A DNA stretch of 44,227 nucleotides from CAZYMF01 sp964648215 (lineage in GTDB: Bacteria; Desulfobacterota; Binatia; HRBIN30; JACQVA1), in the NCBI GenBank assembly GCA_964648215.1, contig CAZYMF010000018.1:1-44227 (forward strand), read 5' to 3'. The notes under the pieces are model-generated. The model saw only the letters and a list, made by a program, of their open reading frames with translations, was not told where the DNA came from and did not search any database. Positions 1 to 7,919 of this stretch are shown here, piece after piece. Position numbers and translations under genes: made by a program. Within the stretch, counting starts at the first letter, position 1. Each line of letters starts with the position of its first letter.

Positions 1-64
1 CTTCGCCATCCGCGAAGGCGGCCGCACCGTCGGCGCTGGCGTCGTAACCAAGATCAGCGAGTAG
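1..64 (+). CDS. tuf: Elongation factor Tu, C-terminal end (partial)
   Basis: Only the last 20 codons are present, from base 2 to the TAG at 62-64, reading FAIREGGRTVGAGVVTKISE. This is the near-invariant C-terminus of bacterial EF-Tu, the GTPase that delivers aminoacyl-tRNA to the ribosome. The rest of the gene lies before the window. A tuf gene directly before rpsJ is the usual join of the str and S10 operons, which supports the call. Confidence 0.93.
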   Translation, partial: FAIREGGRTVGAGVVTKISE

Positions 65-104
65 TCGTTCGAAGCGGTGTGGGAGCAAGCGGGAGCCTAG
101 TCAC

Positions 105-413
105 GTGAACGAGAAAATTCGCATACGCCTGAAGGCCTACGATCATCGCTTGCTCGACCAATCGGTGAAGGAGATCGTCGAAACCGTGCGACGTACGGGA
201 GGGCGGGTGGCGGGCCCGATCCCGCTGCCTACGCACATCGAGCGCTTCACGGTGAACCGCTCGCCACACGTCGACAAAAAGTCGCGTGAGCAGTTCGAGA
301 TCCGCACGCACAAACGACTCATCGATATCTTGGAGCCGACACAGCAGACCATCGATGCCCTGGGTAAGCTCGATCTGGCGGCGGGCGTCGACGTGGAGAT
401 CAAGCTTCAGTAG
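105..413 (+). CDS. rpsJ: 30S ribosomal protein S10
   Basis: Encodes 102 residues, the normal length of S10 (uS10), which sits in the 30S head and doubles as NusE in transcription antitermination. The start is GTG and the protein opens NEKIRIRLKAYDHRLLD, with the family hallmark LPTHIERFTVNRSPHVDKKS in the middle and RLIDILEPTQQTIDALGKLDL near the end. It is the first gene of the S10 cluster, 40 bases after tuf, and the same order is found across bacteria. No separate strong promoter is obvious in the gap, so read-through from tuf is likely. Confidence 0.97.
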   Translation: MNEKIRIRLKAYDHRLLDQSVKEIVETVRRTGGRVAGPIPLPTHIERFTVNRSPHVDKKSREQFEIRTHKRLIDILEPTQQTIDALGKLDLAAGVDVEIKLQ

Positions 414-440
414 CGCCGCCTGGCGGTGGACGACGGCACA

Positions 441-1088
441 ATGGCACTGGGTCTCATTGGCAAGAAATTGGGCATGACGCAGGTCTTCAGCCCACAAGGT
501 GAACTGATTCCGGTCACGGTGATTCAGACCGGACCGTGCATGGTCGTGCAGGTGAAGAGCCCGGCAATCGACGGCTATGCCGCGGTGCAACTGGGCTTCG
601 GAGAGAGGAAGCCTCAGCGGGTGGCCAAGGCCTATCGCAACCATTGCGCCAAGGTCGGCGACAAGGTCTTTGCCGTGCTGCGTGAGTTCCGGGTCGACGG
701 CTCGGCTGAGCTCGCGGCCGGCCAGACGGTCACCGCCGCCGAGGTGTTCAAGGCGGGCGACTGGGTCGACGTGACGGGTACCACCAAGGGCCGCGGGTAC
801 AGCGGCGTCATCAAGCGTCACCGCTTCAGCGGCTTTCCAGGTAGCCACGGGACTCACGAGTACTTCCGTCACGGTGGCTCGATCGGTAACCGCTCCTATC
901 CGGGACGTGTGTTCAAAGGGAAACGGATGGCCGGGCAGTACGGGGACGAGCGGGTGACAACGCAGAACCTGGAGGTGATCGCGGTTCGTCCCGAGGACAA
1001 CGTGGTCCTGGTGCGCGGGGCTGTCGCGGGTGCTCGCTCGGGGATCGTCCTGCTCCATCCGACGGTGAAGGGGGCCAAGCATGGCTGA
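441..1088 (+). CDS. rplC: 50S ribosomal protein L3
   Basis: Encodes 215 residues of L3 (uL3), an early 23S rRNA-binding assembly protein whose long loop reaches the peptidyl-transferase centre. I chose the ATG at 441 because the protein then begins MALGLIGKKLGMTQVF, the standard L3 start; an in-frame GTG at 426 would add five residues without a clear ribosome site. The family core GRGYSGVIKRHRFSGFPGSHG and the following RHGGSIGNRSYPGRVFKGKRM are present near residues 115-160. Its last eight bases overlap the start of rplD. Confidence 0.96.
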   Translation: MALGLIGKKLGMTQVFSPQGELIPVTVIQTGPCMVVQVKSPAIDGYAAVQLGFGERKPQRVAKAYRNHCAKVGDKVFAVLREFRVDGSAELAAGQTVTAAEVFKAGDWVDVTGTTKGRGYSGVIKRHRFSGFPGSHGTHEYFRHGGSIGNRSYPGRVFKGKRMAGQYGDERVTTQNLEVIAVRPEDNVVLVRGAVAGARSGIVLLHPTVKGAKHG

Positions 1089-1713
1089 GCCGCTCAACGT
1101 TCCCTTGCTTTCCCAGCGCAACGAGCATGTGGGGGAGTTTCCCCTGCCGCCGTCGGTTTTCGGCCAACCGGTGAGACGCCACCTTCTGTACGAGGTGGTG
1201 CGGATGCAGCGGGCCAACAAACGTGCCGGCACCGCGGCGACCAAGACACGCGGCTTCGTCAGCGGCGGCGGAAAGAAGCCGTGGCGTCAGAAGGGCACCG
1301 GTCGAGCTCGCTCGGGAAGCTCGCGCTCGCCCATCTGGGTGGGTGGAGCCACGATCTTCGGTCCGCAACCCCGCGACTATGGCTATCGCCTGCCCGCGAC
1401 GGCGCGCCGCGCCGCGCTGGCTTCGGCGCTGGCGATGAAGGCTCGCGAGGGCAAGCTGCTGATGCTCGACAAGATCGAGTTGGAAGCGGCGAAGACCAGG
1501 CACTTGGTCCAGGTACTCGCCTCGCTCGAAGTGAAGAGCTGCCTCATCATCGTTCCAGCGAAGGACGAGACGCTGGAGAGAGCGGCGCGCAACTTGCCGC
1601 GCGTCAGGGTGCTGCGCGCCGAGGGCGCCAACGTTTACGACATGCTGCGCTATGAGCACCTGATCGTCACGCCGGACGCCCTGAGCGCACTGACTGCCCG
1701 GGTGTCGCCATGA
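1081..1713 (+). CDS. rplD: 50S ribosomal protein L4
   Basis: Encodes 210 residues of L4 (uL4), which lines the exit tunnel and in some bacteria represses its own S10 operon. The extended-loop motif KRAGTAATKTRGFVSGGGKK followed by PWRQKGTGRARSGSSRSPIW is clear. The ATG lies inside the end of rplC (8-base overlap) and the gene ends in an ATGA overlap with rplW, so rplC, rplD and rplW are translationally coupled. I saw no E. coli-like L4 autoregulatory leader before rpsJ. Confidence 0.96.
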   Translation: MAEPLNVPLLSQRNEHVGEFPLPPSVFGQPVRRHLLYEVVRMQRANKRAGTAATKTRGFVSGGGKKPWRQKGTGRARSGSSRSPIWVGGATIFGPQPRDYGYRLPATARRAALASALAMKAREGKLLMLDKIELEAAKTRHLVQVLASLEVKSCLIIVPAKDETLERAARNLPRVRVLRAEGANVYDMLRYEHLIVTPDALSALTARVSP

Positions 1714-2000
1714 AGGACATTTTCCGCGTTGTCACGTCGCCGCTGATCACGGAGAAGGGGACTCTGGTCAACCAGCAGGGCAATCAGGTTGTCTTCAAGG
1801 TGCGCCCCGGCGCCAACAAGACCGAGATTCGCAACGCCGTCGAGACCCTGTTCAAGGTGCATGTCGAGAAGGTGCGTACGGCCAACTTCCTCGGCAAGAA
1901 GAGGCGGGTCGGCCGCACCATGGGGCAGCGATCGGCATGGAAGAAGGCCTACGTGACGCTGGCCGCGGGACAGCGAATCGACTTCTTTGAGACCGTGTGA
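1710..2000 (+). CDS. rplW: 50S ribosomal protein L23
   Basis: Encodes 96 residues of L23 (uL23), at the tunnel exit where trigger factor and SRP dock. It opens MKDIFRVVTSPLITEKGTL and carries the motif ANKTEIRNAVETLFKVHVEKV and the basic loop GKKRRVGRTMGQRSAWKKAYV typical of the family. The start codon overlaps the rplD stop (ATGA), and rplB follows after three bases. Confidence 0.96.
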   Translation: MKDIFRVVTSPLITEKGTLVNQQGNQVVFKVRPGANKTEIRNAVETLFKVHVEKVRTANFLGKKRRVGRTMGQRSAWKKAYVTLAAGQRIDFFETV

Positions 2001-2003
2001 GCC

Positions 2004-2825
2004 ATGGGACTTCGTCAATATAGACCAACTTCGGCCGGCCGGCGGTTTCAGACCGGGCCGGACTTCTCGGAGATCACCAAGACCGAGCCGGAACGCGGCC
2101 TGCTCGAACCGCGCAAGCGCAGTGGCGGGCGCAACGGCTTGGGTCGCCTGACCAACCGTCACCGCGGCGGCGGCCACAAGCGTCGCTATCGTATCGTCGA
2201 CTTCCGGCGCGACAAGGACAAGGTGCCGGCGCGCGTGGCGGCGATCGAGTATGATCCCAATCGATCGGCGCGCCTGGCGTTGCTCCACTACGCCGACGGC
2301 GAGAAGCGCTACATCCTGGCGCCCGTGGGTCTGCGCGTCGGGGATGCCGTGGTCTCGGGTGAGGGTGCCGACATCAAGCCGGGCAATGCCATGGCGCTAC
2401 GCCAGATCCCTCTCGGCACCATGGTGCACAACGTCGAAATGAAGCCCGGCAAGGGAGGACAGCTGGGCCGCAGCGCCGGTTCGTCGATCCAGCTGATGGC
2501 CAAGGAAGGCGAGATGGCGCTGCTGAAGCTGCCTTCGGGCGAACTGCGCCAGGTGCAGGCGATTTGCCGGGCGACCGTCGGCCAGGTCGGCAATCTCGAC
2601 CACGAGAACGTTTCGATCGGCAAGGCGGGTCGGTCGCGCTGGCTCGGGATTCGCTCGCGCGTGCGTGGCGTAGCCATGAACCCGGTCGATCACCCGCACG
2701 GCGGTGGCGAGGGGCGCTCGAAAGGAAACCATCCACAGTCGCCTTGGGGCCAACCCGCCAAGGGATACAAGACGCGGCACAACCCGCGTACCGATCGCTT
2801 CATCGTCAAGCGGCGGAGTCGGTAG
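2004..2825 (+). CDS. rplB: 50S ribosomal protein L2
   Basis: Encodes 273 residues of L2 (uL2), needed for subunit association and peptidyl transfer. It begins MGLRQYRPTSAGRRFQTGPDF and contains GGRNGLGRLTNRHRGGGHKR, the central SH3-like barrel, and the catalytic-region motif RGVAMNPVDHPHGGGEGRSKG with the conserved His (VDHPHGGG). The length matches the usual 273-277. It lies between rplW and rpsS as in the canonical S10 operon. Confidence 0.97.
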   Translation: MGLRQYRPTSAGRRFQTGPDFSEITKTEPERGLLEPRKRSGGRNGLGRLTNRHRGGGHKRRYRIVDFRRDKDKVPARVAAIEYDPNRSARLALLHYADGEKRYILAPVGLRVGDAVVSGEGADIKPGNAMALRQIPLGTMVHNVEMKPGKGGQLGRSAGSSIQLMAKEGEMALLKLPSGELRQVQAICRATVGQVGNLDHENVSIGKAGRSRWLGIRSRVRGVAMNPVDHPHGGGEGRSKGNHPQSPWGQPAKGYKTRHNPRTDRFIVKRRSR

Positions 2826-2834
2826 GAGAGGCAC

Positions 2835-3128
2835 GTGGCACGATCGATCAAGAAAGGGCCGTTCATCGACCAGCACCTGCTCAAGAAGGTCGAGGTACTG
2901 AATGCCGGCCGCGACAAGCGCGTGGTCAAAACGTGGTCGCGACGCTCGACGATCATTCCCGATATGATCGGTCATACCTTTGCCGTCCACAACGGACGGA
3001 AGTTCATTCCGATCTTCGTGACCGAGAACATGGTTGGCCACAAGCTCGGGGAGTTCGCTCCGACGCGGACCTTTCATGGCCACTCCGGCGACCGCAAGGC
3101 CGAGGTGAAGTCGGGGGCCAGGGGATAG
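2835..3128 (+). CDS. rpsS: 30S ribosomal protein S19
   Basis: Encodes 97 residues of S19 (uS19), on the 30S head beside S13. GTG start. The protein reads ARSIKKGPFIDQHLLKKVE, then TWSRRSTIIPDMIGHTFAVH and the C-terminal GHKLGEFAPTRTFHGHSGDR, all family signatures. A GAGAGG sequence lies just before the start. It is separated from rplB by 9 bases and from rplV by 3. Confidence 0.96.
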   Translation: MARSIKKGPFIDQHLLKKVEVLNAGRDKRVVKTWSRRSTIIPDMIGHTFAVHNGRKFIPIFVTENMVGHKLGEFAPTRTFHGHSGDRKAEVKSGARG

Positions 3129-3131
3129 ACG

Positions 3132-3467
3132 ATGGAAAGTCGCGCGATCAGCCGGCATGTCCGGATCGCCCCGCGTAAGGCGCGCCTGGTGATCGACCTC
3201 ATCCGCGGCAAGAACGTGGGTGAGGCGCTCAACCTGCTCGAGTTTATGCCCAAGAAGGGGGCGCGGATGGTGGCCAAGACGCTGAAGTCGGCCGTGGCCA
3301 ACGCCGAGAACACGCAGAATATCGACGTCGATCGCCTCTACGTGAAGCACGTCAGCGTCGGTGCCGGGGCGACATGGAAACGTTTCACGCCGCGTGCGCA
3401 GGGTCGGGCGACACCGGTGCGTAAGCGCACCAGCCACGTTGTCATCGTCGTCGACGAGCGCGCCTGA
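3132..3467 (+). CDS. rplV: 50S ribosomal protein L22
   Basis: Encodes 111 residues of L22 (uL22), whose beta hairpin forms part of the exit-tunnel constriction and binds all domains of 23S rRNA. It starts MESRAISRHVRIAPRKARLV, with the conserved RGKNVGEALNLL helix. The hairpin tip region WKRFTPRAQGRATPVRKRTSH, where macrolide-resistance changes map in other species, is intact. It fits the S10 operon order between rpsS and rpsC. Confidence 0.96.
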   Translation: MESRAISRHVRIAPRKARLVIDLIRGKNVGEALNLLEFMPKKGARMVAKTLKSAVANAENTQNIDVDRLYVKHVSVGAGATWKRFTPRAQGRATPVRKRTSHVVIVVDERA

Positions 3468-3475
3468 GGAGCGAA

Positions 3476-4138
3476 ATGGGACACAAGGTACATCCAAAAG
3501 GGTTTCGCCTGGGCGTGATCGAGCAGTGGGATTCCAAGTGGTTCGCCGATCGCGAGTACGCACAGCTGCTACGCGAGGATCTGCGCGTGCGGCAGTTTCT
3601 GAAGGATCGCCTGTACCATGCCGGCATTTCCAAGGTGGAAATCGAGCGCGCGGCCAACAAAGCGAAGATCAATATCTACACGGCGCGGCCGGGAATCGTC
3701 ATCGGCAAGAAGGGCGCCGAGATCGAGAAGCTCAAGGGTGAGCTGGCCAAGCTGACGGCGAAGGAGACCTTCATCAATATTCACGAAGTTCGACGTCCCG
3801 ACGTCGACGCGCAGTTGGTCGCCGAGAACATCGCGTTGCAGCTCGAGCGACGGGTGGCCTTCCGCCGCGCCATGAAGGAGGCCGTGGGTCGCGCCATGCG
3901 CATGGGGGCGCAGGGCATTCGTGTCCAGTCCGCCGGCCGACTGGGGGGCGCCGAGATCGCGCGCACGGAATGGTACCGCGAAGGACGGGTGCCTCTGCAC
4001 ACGCTGCGAGCCGACGTCAACTATGGCCAGGCGCTGGCAAAGACGACATACGGCGTCATCGGCGTGCGCTGCTGGATCTTCCGCGGAGAGGTCATCACGC
4101 GCGACGAAGAGCAGCAGAAGAGCGCGATGGGACTGTGA
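3476..4138 (+). CDS. rpsC: 30S ribosomal protein S3
   Basis: Encodes 220 residues of S3 (uS3), which surrounds the mRNA entry channel with S4 and S5. It begins MGHKVHPKGFRLGVIEQWDS. The KH RNA-binding domain carries its GxxG loop in PGIVIGKKGAEIEKLK, and the C-terminal domain has GRLGGAEIARTEWYREGRVP. An AGGAGCG ribosome-binding sequence stands just before the ATG. rplP follows after a 32-base gap, one of the longer gaps in this run. Confidence 0.97.
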   Translation: MGHKVHPKGFRLGVIEQWDSKWFADREYAQLLREDLRVRQFLKDRLYHAGISKVEIERAANKAKINIYTARPGIVIGKKGAEIEKLKGELAKLTAKETFINIHEVRRPDVDAQLVAENIALQLERRVAFRRAMKEAVGRAMRMGAQGIRVQSAGRLGGAEIARTEWYREGRVPLHTLRADVNYGQALAKTTYGVIGVRCWIFRGEVITRDEEQQKSAMGL

Positions 4139-4170
4139 TCGCGCCGACGGCGGGATTCTAGGAAAGCACC

Positions 4171-4596
4171 ATGCTCGCACCAAAGAAAGTCAAACATCGC
4201 AAGCATATGAAGGGTCGCCGGCGGGGCACCGCCTACCGCGGCTCGGCGCTGGCGTTCGGCGACTACGGGTTGCAGGCGACCAGCCGGGCCTGGGTGTCGG
4301 CACGAGAGCTGGAGGCGGCACGTGTGGCCCTGACGCGGCACATCAAGCGCGGCGGTCGCGTGTGGATTCGGGTTTTCCCCGACAAGCCGCTGACGAAGAA
4401 GCCGGCCGAGACGCGCATGGGCAAGGGCAAGGGCTCTCCCGAGATGTGGGTGGCGGTGGTCAAGCCCGGCCGTATTCTGTTCGAGATGGAGGGGGTCACC
4501 GACAGCGTTGCGCGAGAGGCTTTCCGGCTCGCGGCGCACAAACTTTCCGTGGCGACGCAGCTGCGTACCCGTGCGGGGGCGGCCCATGCAGGCTAG
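4171..4596 (+). CDS. rplP: 50S ribosomal protein L16
   Basis: Encodes 141 residues of L16 (uL16), near the A-site and central protuberance. Family marks are MLAPKKVKHRKHMKGRRRG at the start, the GDYGLQATSRAWVSARELEA segment, and the glycine-rich MGKGKGSPEMWVAVVKPGRI. Its last 11 bases overlap the start of rpmC in a different frame, so the two are probably coupled. Confidence 0.96.
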   Translation: MLAPKKVKHRKHMKGRRRGTAYRGSALAFGDYGLQATSRAWVSARELEAARVALTRHIKRGGRVWIRVFPDKPLTKKPAETRMGKGKGSPEMWVAVVKPGRILFEMEGVTDSVAREAFRLAAHKLSVATQLRTRAGAAHAG

Positions 4597-4786
4597 AGAA
4601 TTTCGTGACATGAGCGACCAGGAGCTGGCGCTCAAGCTGCAGGAACTCAAGGAGGGCTTGTTCCACCTGCGTTTGCGGCGTGGCACCAGCCGGCTGGAGA
4701 CTCCGGCGGAACTCTCCAAACATCGCCGCGACATCGCCCGCGCGCTGACGATTCAGCGCGAGCGGGCCAAAGGAATCAGCCGCTGA
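4586..4786 (+). CDS. rpmC: 50S ribosomal protein L29
   Basis: Encodes 66 residues of L29 (uL29), a small helical hairpin at the tunnel exit next to L23. The reading frame stays open upstream to 4508, but the ATG at 4586 gives MQAREFRDMSDQELALKLQE, the standard L29 start, so the longer form is rejected. The rest is helical, with FHLRLRRGTSRLETPAELSK and the basic end. It overlaps rplP by 11 bases and shares one base with rpsQ (TGATG). Confidence 0.95.
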   Translation: MQAREFRDMSDQELALKLQELKEGLFHLRLRRGTSRLETPAELSKHRRDIARALTIQRERAKGISR

Positions 4787-5049
4787 TGGAAGCGAAGGTA
4801 CGGGCCAAGGGCAAGGTTCGCCGAGGCGTAGTGGTAAGCGACAAGATGCAAAAGACCGTGGTGGTCGCGGTCGAGAGGCTCGTGCGGCACCCGAAGTACA
4901 AAAAGTACCTCCGGCGCCAGACACGTTTCAAGGCTCATGACGAGCAGAATCGCTGCGGCGTGGGGGATCGCGTTCTCATCGCGGAGACGCGCCCGCTCAG
5001 TCACGACAAGCGCTGGACAGTGCGGGCGATCCTGGAGAAGGCGGTCTGA
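4786..5049 (+). CDS. rpsQ: 30S ribosomal protein S17
   Basis: Encodes 87 residues of S17 (uS17), a primary 16S rRNA-binding OB-fold protein. The core reads GVVVSDKMQKTVVVAVERLV, then RHPKYKKYLRRQTRFKAHDE and GDRVLIAETRPLSHDKRW, a near-textbook match. The ATG overlaps the rpmC stop in TGATG. A 46-base gap before rplN follows, the usual boundary between the S10 and spc operons, but I see no terminator in it. Confidence 0.96.
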   Translation: MEAKVRAKGKVRRGVVVSDKMQKTVVVAVERLVRHPKYKKYLRRQTRFKAHDEQNRCGVGDRVLIAETRPLSHDKRWTVRAILEKAV

Positions 5050-5095
5050 CGAAGCTGGGTCGGCACGCTCGACGCTTGGCAACGGATGATTTGAC

Positions 5096-5464
5096 ATGGT
5101 GCAAGCAGAGACAGTTCTTGACGTGGCCGATAACTCCGGCGCCCGCAAGGTGCTCTGCATCAAGGTCCTGGGTGGGTCGCGGCGCAAGTATGCTTCGCTC
5201 GGCGACATCATCGTGGTCTCGGTGCAAGAGGCGATTCCCAACGCCAAGGTGAAGAAGGGCGACGTGATGAAAGCCGTGATCGTGCGGACGGCGAAGGAAG
5301 TGGGTCGGCCCGACGGGTCCTACATCCGATTCGATTCCAACTCGGCCGTGCTGATCGACAACCAGCGTGAACCGGTGGGAACGCGCATCTTCGGCCCCGT
5401 GGCGCGCGAGCTGCGGGCCAAGCGCTTCATGAAGATCTTGTCGCTCGCACCGGAAGTGATCTGA
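5096..5464 (+). CDS. rplN: 50S ribosomal protein L14
   Basis: Encodes 122 residues, the invariant length of L14 (uL14), which forms intersubunit bridges and is the docking site of RsfS. It reads MVQAETVLDVADNSGARKVL, then CIKVLGGSRRKYASLGDIIV and GSYIRFDSNSAVLIDNQREP, and ends with the family's KRFMKILSLAPEVI. It is the first gene of the spc part of the cluster. Confidence 0.97.
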   Translation: MVQAETVLDVADNSGARKVLCIKVLGGSRRKYASLGDIIVVSVQEAIPNAKVKKGDVMKAVIVRTAKEVGRPDGSYIRFDSNSAVLIDNQREPVGTRIFGPVARELRAKRFMKILSLAPEVI

Positions 5465-5475
5465 GGTCAGGCGCC

Positions 5476-5796
5476 ATGCGTGCACGGATTCGCAGGAACG
5501 ATACGGTGATGATCATCGCTGGCAAGGATCGCGGCAAGACCGGGAAGGTGCTGCACGTCCTGCCCGAGCGCGAGCGCGTGCTGGTCGAGCGCCTCAACCT
5601 GGTCAAGCGCCACAGCCGCGGGCAGGGGCCGCAGAGCCCGCAGGGGATCGTGGAGAAAGAGGCTCCGCTCCATCTCTCGAACGTGATGATCATGTGCGAC
5701 AAATGCAACGGGCCCGTGCGGATGGGCAAGAAGCAGTTGCAGGACGGGCGCCGCGTTCGCGTCTGCCGGCACTGCGGGGACCAACTGGATAGGTAG
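5476..5796 (+). CDS. rplX: 50S ribosomal protein L24
   Basis: Encodes 106 residues of L24 (uL24), an assembly initiator that binds the 5' end of 23S rRNA. The KOW motif DTVMIIAGKDRGKTGKVLHV is at residues 9-28. The C-terminal half carries two Cys pairs, Cys74/Cys77 (CDKC) and Cys97/Cys100 (CRHC), which suggests a zinc knuckle seen in only part of the L24 family. It lies 11 bases after rplN and 5 before rplE. Confidence 0.95.
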   Translation: MRARIRRNDTVMIIAGKDRGKTGKVLHVLPERERVLVERLNLVKRHSRGQGPQSPQGIVEKEAPLHLSNVMIMCDKCNGPVRMGKKQLQDGRRVRVCRHCGDQLDR

Positions 5797-5801
5797 GCGT
5801 C

Positions 5802-6344
5802 GTGGCTGCGAGACTGAAAGAACGGTACCATCGGGAAGTGTTGCCGGCCCTGGTCAAGGACCTGGGCTGCGGCAATGTGTGGCAGGCGCCGCGCCTACAG
5901 AAGATCGTCATCAACATGGGGCTCGGCGAGGCGCTGCAGAACATCAAGGTGCTCGACGCGGCGGTCGAGGAGCTGACGGCCATCTCGGGGCAGAAGCCGG
6001 TGATCACCAAGTCGCGCAAGGCCATCGCCAACTTCAAGCTGCGGGAGAATCAGCCCATCGGCTGCATGGTGACCTTGCGCGGCGACCGCATGTACGAGTT
6101 CTTCGATCGTCTGGTGAACGTGGCGTTGCCCCGCGTACGGGACTTCCGGGGTGTCTCCGACAAGGCGTTCGACGGGCGTGGGAACTACGCCCTTGGGGTC
6201 CACGAGCAGATCATTTTTCCGGAAATCAATCTCGACAAGATCGACAAGGTGCGCGGCATGACCGTGTCCATCGTGACGAGCGCCCGCAACGACGCCGAAG
6301 GCAGGGCGTTGCTCAAGGCGCTCGGCATGCCGTTTCGAAGCTAG
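5802..6344 (+). CDS. rplE: 50S ribosomal protein L5
   Basis: Encodes 180 residues of L5 (uL5), which binds 5S rRNA in the central protuberance. GTG start. The sequence has IVINMGLGEALQNIKVLDAA, then SGQKPVITKSRKAIANFKLR and RDFRGVSDKAFDGRGNYALG, plus the C-terminal IDKVRGMTVSIVTSARNDAE. These are all diagnostic and the length is normal (about 180). Confidence 0.97.
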   Translation: MAARLKERYHREVLPALVKDLGCGNVWQAPRLQKIVINMGLGEALQNIKVLDAAVEELTAISGQKPVITKSRKAIANFKLRENQPIGCMVTLRGDRMYEFFDRLVNVALPRVRDFRGVSDKAFDGRGNYALGVHEQIIFPEINLDKIDKVRGMTVSIVTSARNDAEGRALLKALGMPFRS

Positions 6345-6354
6345 GAGGGATGGA

Positions 6355-6540
6355 GTGGCCAAGACTTGCCTACGCGTCAAGGCGCAGCGCCCGCCCAAGT
6401 TCAAGGTGAGAGGCTACAACCGCTGCCCGCTTTGCGGCCGGCCGCGGGCGTACTATCGACGTTTCCAGATGTGCCGGCTGTGCTTGCGCGACCTCGCGCG
6501 GCGTGGGCAGATTCCCGGACTGACAAAGGCGAGCTGGTAG
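6355..6540 (+). CDS. rpsN: 30S ribosomal protein S14, zinc-binding short type
   Basis: Encodes 61 residues, the short S14 (uS14) form. GTG start after a GGAGGG ribosome site. The zinc ribbon is complete: Cys24 and Cys27 (CPLC) with Cys40 and Cys43 (CRLC). The family end LARRGQIPGLTKASW is exact. Alpha- and gammaproteobacteria usually carry the longer zinc-free form, so this type argues against those groups. Confidence 0.97.
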   Translation: MAKTCLRVKAQRPPKFKVRGYNRCPLCGRPRAYYRRFQMCRLCLRDLARRGQIPGLTKASW

Positions 6541-6547
6541 GTGCACC

Positions 6548-6946
6548 ATGGGTATGACCGATCCCATCGCTGATCTGCTCACCCGCCTGCGCAACGGGGT
6601 TCGCGCGCGCAAGACTCAGGTGGACGCGCCCTGGTCCGTGATCAAGGAACGCCTGGTGGCGGTGATCGTGGAGGAAGGATATCTCACCGGCTATACCGTG
6701 GTGGAAGAGGGCGGCCACAAGAACCTGCGCGTGGCGCTGAAATACGACGCTCAAAACCGCCCGGTGATTACCGGGATCAAGCGCGTCAGTCGTCCGAGCC
6801 TGCGGGCGTACGTGGGAACGCGGGAGATTCCGACCGTGCGGAGCGGACTCGGGGTCAACATTCTGTCGACCTCGGCCGGAATCCTCGTTGATCGGGAGGC
6901 GGTCAAGCGCGGCTTGGGCGGCGAGCTTTTGTGCTCCGTTTGGTAG
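6548..6946 (+). CDS. rpsH: 30S ribosomal protein S8
   Basis: Encodes 132 residues of S8 (uS8), a 16S rRNA-binding protein that in E. coli also represses the spc operon. It opens MGMTDPIADLLTRLRNGVRA and ends with the hallmark LSTSAGILVDREAVKRGLGG followed by ELLCSVW. Usual copies read MTD where this one has LVD, a mild variation. It is 7 bases from both neighbours, rpsN and rplF. Confidence 0.96.
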   Translation: MGMTDPIADLLTRLRNGVRARKTQVDAPWSVIKERLVAVIVEEGYLTGYTVVEEGGHKNLRVALKYDAQNRPVITGIKRVSRPSLRAYVGTREIPTVRSGLGVNILSTSAGILVDREAVKRGLGGELLCSVW

Positions 6947-6953
6947 GGACGCG

Positions 6954-7499
6954 ATGTCACGTATCGGCAGACTGGCAATTCCAGTACCCAGCGGCGTGAA
7001 GATAGACGTCGCCGGCAATGAGGTCTCCGTCGAGGGGCCCAAGGGGAAGCTCAATCACACGCTGCCATCGGGCATCGGCGTGAGCCGTGAGGGCGAGTTC
7101 CTGCGCGTCACTCGCGTCGGTGACGATCGGCAGACGCGGGCGTTGCACGGCCTGACGCGCAAGCTGTTGGCGAACATCGTGCGCGGTGTCAGCTCCGGCT
7201 TCACGTGCTCGCTCGACATCGTGGGCGTCGGCTACCGCGCCGAGGCCAAGGGCAGCGCCCTCCACCTCACCCTGGGCTACTCGCACCCCATCGTGTATCA
7301 GCTTCCCGCCGGGGTGCAGGCGAAGGTGGAACGGCAGACACAGGTGACCTTGGAGAGCATCGACCGCCATCTGTTGGGCGAGGTGGCGGCCGGGATTCGC
7401 GCTTTGAGACCTCCCGAGCCCTACAAGGGCAAAGGAATCAAGTACTCCGACGAGAAGATTCGTCGCAAGGCCGGCAAGGCAGCCGGGGCCGCCGGCTGA
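6954..7499 (+). CDS. rplF: 50S ribosomal protein L6
   Basis: Encodes 181 residues of L6 (uL6), near the sarcin-ricin loop and factor-binding site. The frame is open upstream into rpsH, but the ATG at 6954 gives MSRIGRLAIPVPSGVKIDVA, the family start. The two repeated domains and the C-terminal signature PPEPYKGKGIKYSDEKIRRK followed by AGKAAG are present. Confidence 0.96.
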   Translation: MSRIGRLAIPVPSGVKIDVAGNEVSVEGPKGKLNHTLPSGIGVSREGEFLRVTRVGDDRQTRALHGLTRKLLANIVRGVSSGFTCSLDIVGVGYRAEAKGSALHLTLGYSHPIVYQLPAGVQAKVERQTQVTLESIDRHLLGEVAAGIRALRPPEPYKGKGIKYSDEKIRRKAGKAAGAAG

Positions 7500-7543
7500 T
7501 CGAGAAGCAGGAACCAATCCGGGGAGCAGTCCAGGGACGAGTC

Positions 7544-7909
7544 ATGGTAGGGAACGAGAAACGAGTCGCTCGCCAGCGTCGGCAGACGCGAGTGCGGCGC
7601 CGCGTCCGCGGCACCGACCAGCGTCCGCGCCTGTCGGTCTTTCGCAGCAACAAGCACATGTATGCGCAGGTGATCTCGGACGAGACCGGGAGGACCTTGG
7701 CGTCCGCCTCGACCTTGTCGCCAGCGCTGCGCGACGTGGTCAAGAGCTCGGCCGATGGCGAGGCCGCCAAGCAGGTCGGCGTGCTCATCGCCCGCCTGTG
7801 CGAGGAGCGCGCCATTCGTGAGGTCGTGTTCGACCGCAACGGGTTTCTGTACCACGGCCGCGTCAGAATTCTCGCCGACGCGGCACGGGAAGCCGGATTG
7901 AAGTTCTAG
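7544..7909 (+). CDS. rplR: 50S ribosomal protein L18
   Basis: Encodes 121 residues of L18 (uL18), a 5S rRNA-binding protein. The frame is open far upstream through rplF; the ATG at 7544 gives MVGNEKRVARQRRQTRVRRR, the usual Arg-rich N-terminus. The core RPRLSVFRSNKHMYAQVISD and the end FDRNGFLYHGRVRILADAAR are diagnostic. It follows rplF after 44 bases. Confidence 0.95.
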   Translation: MVGNEKRVARQRRQTRVRRRVRGTDQRPRLSVFRSNKHMYAQVISDETGRTLASASTLSPALRDVVKSSADGEAAKQVGVLIARLCEERAIREVVFDRNGFLYHGRVRILADAAREAGLKF

Positions 7910-7919
7910 AGGAGCGACG

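Noticed and set aside
2397..3563. Long minus-strand open frame antisense to rplB-rpsC
   Set aside because: High GC with strong codon bias opens frames on the opposite strand; the translation is compositionally odd, has no recognisable motif and lies fully over conserved ribosomal genes.
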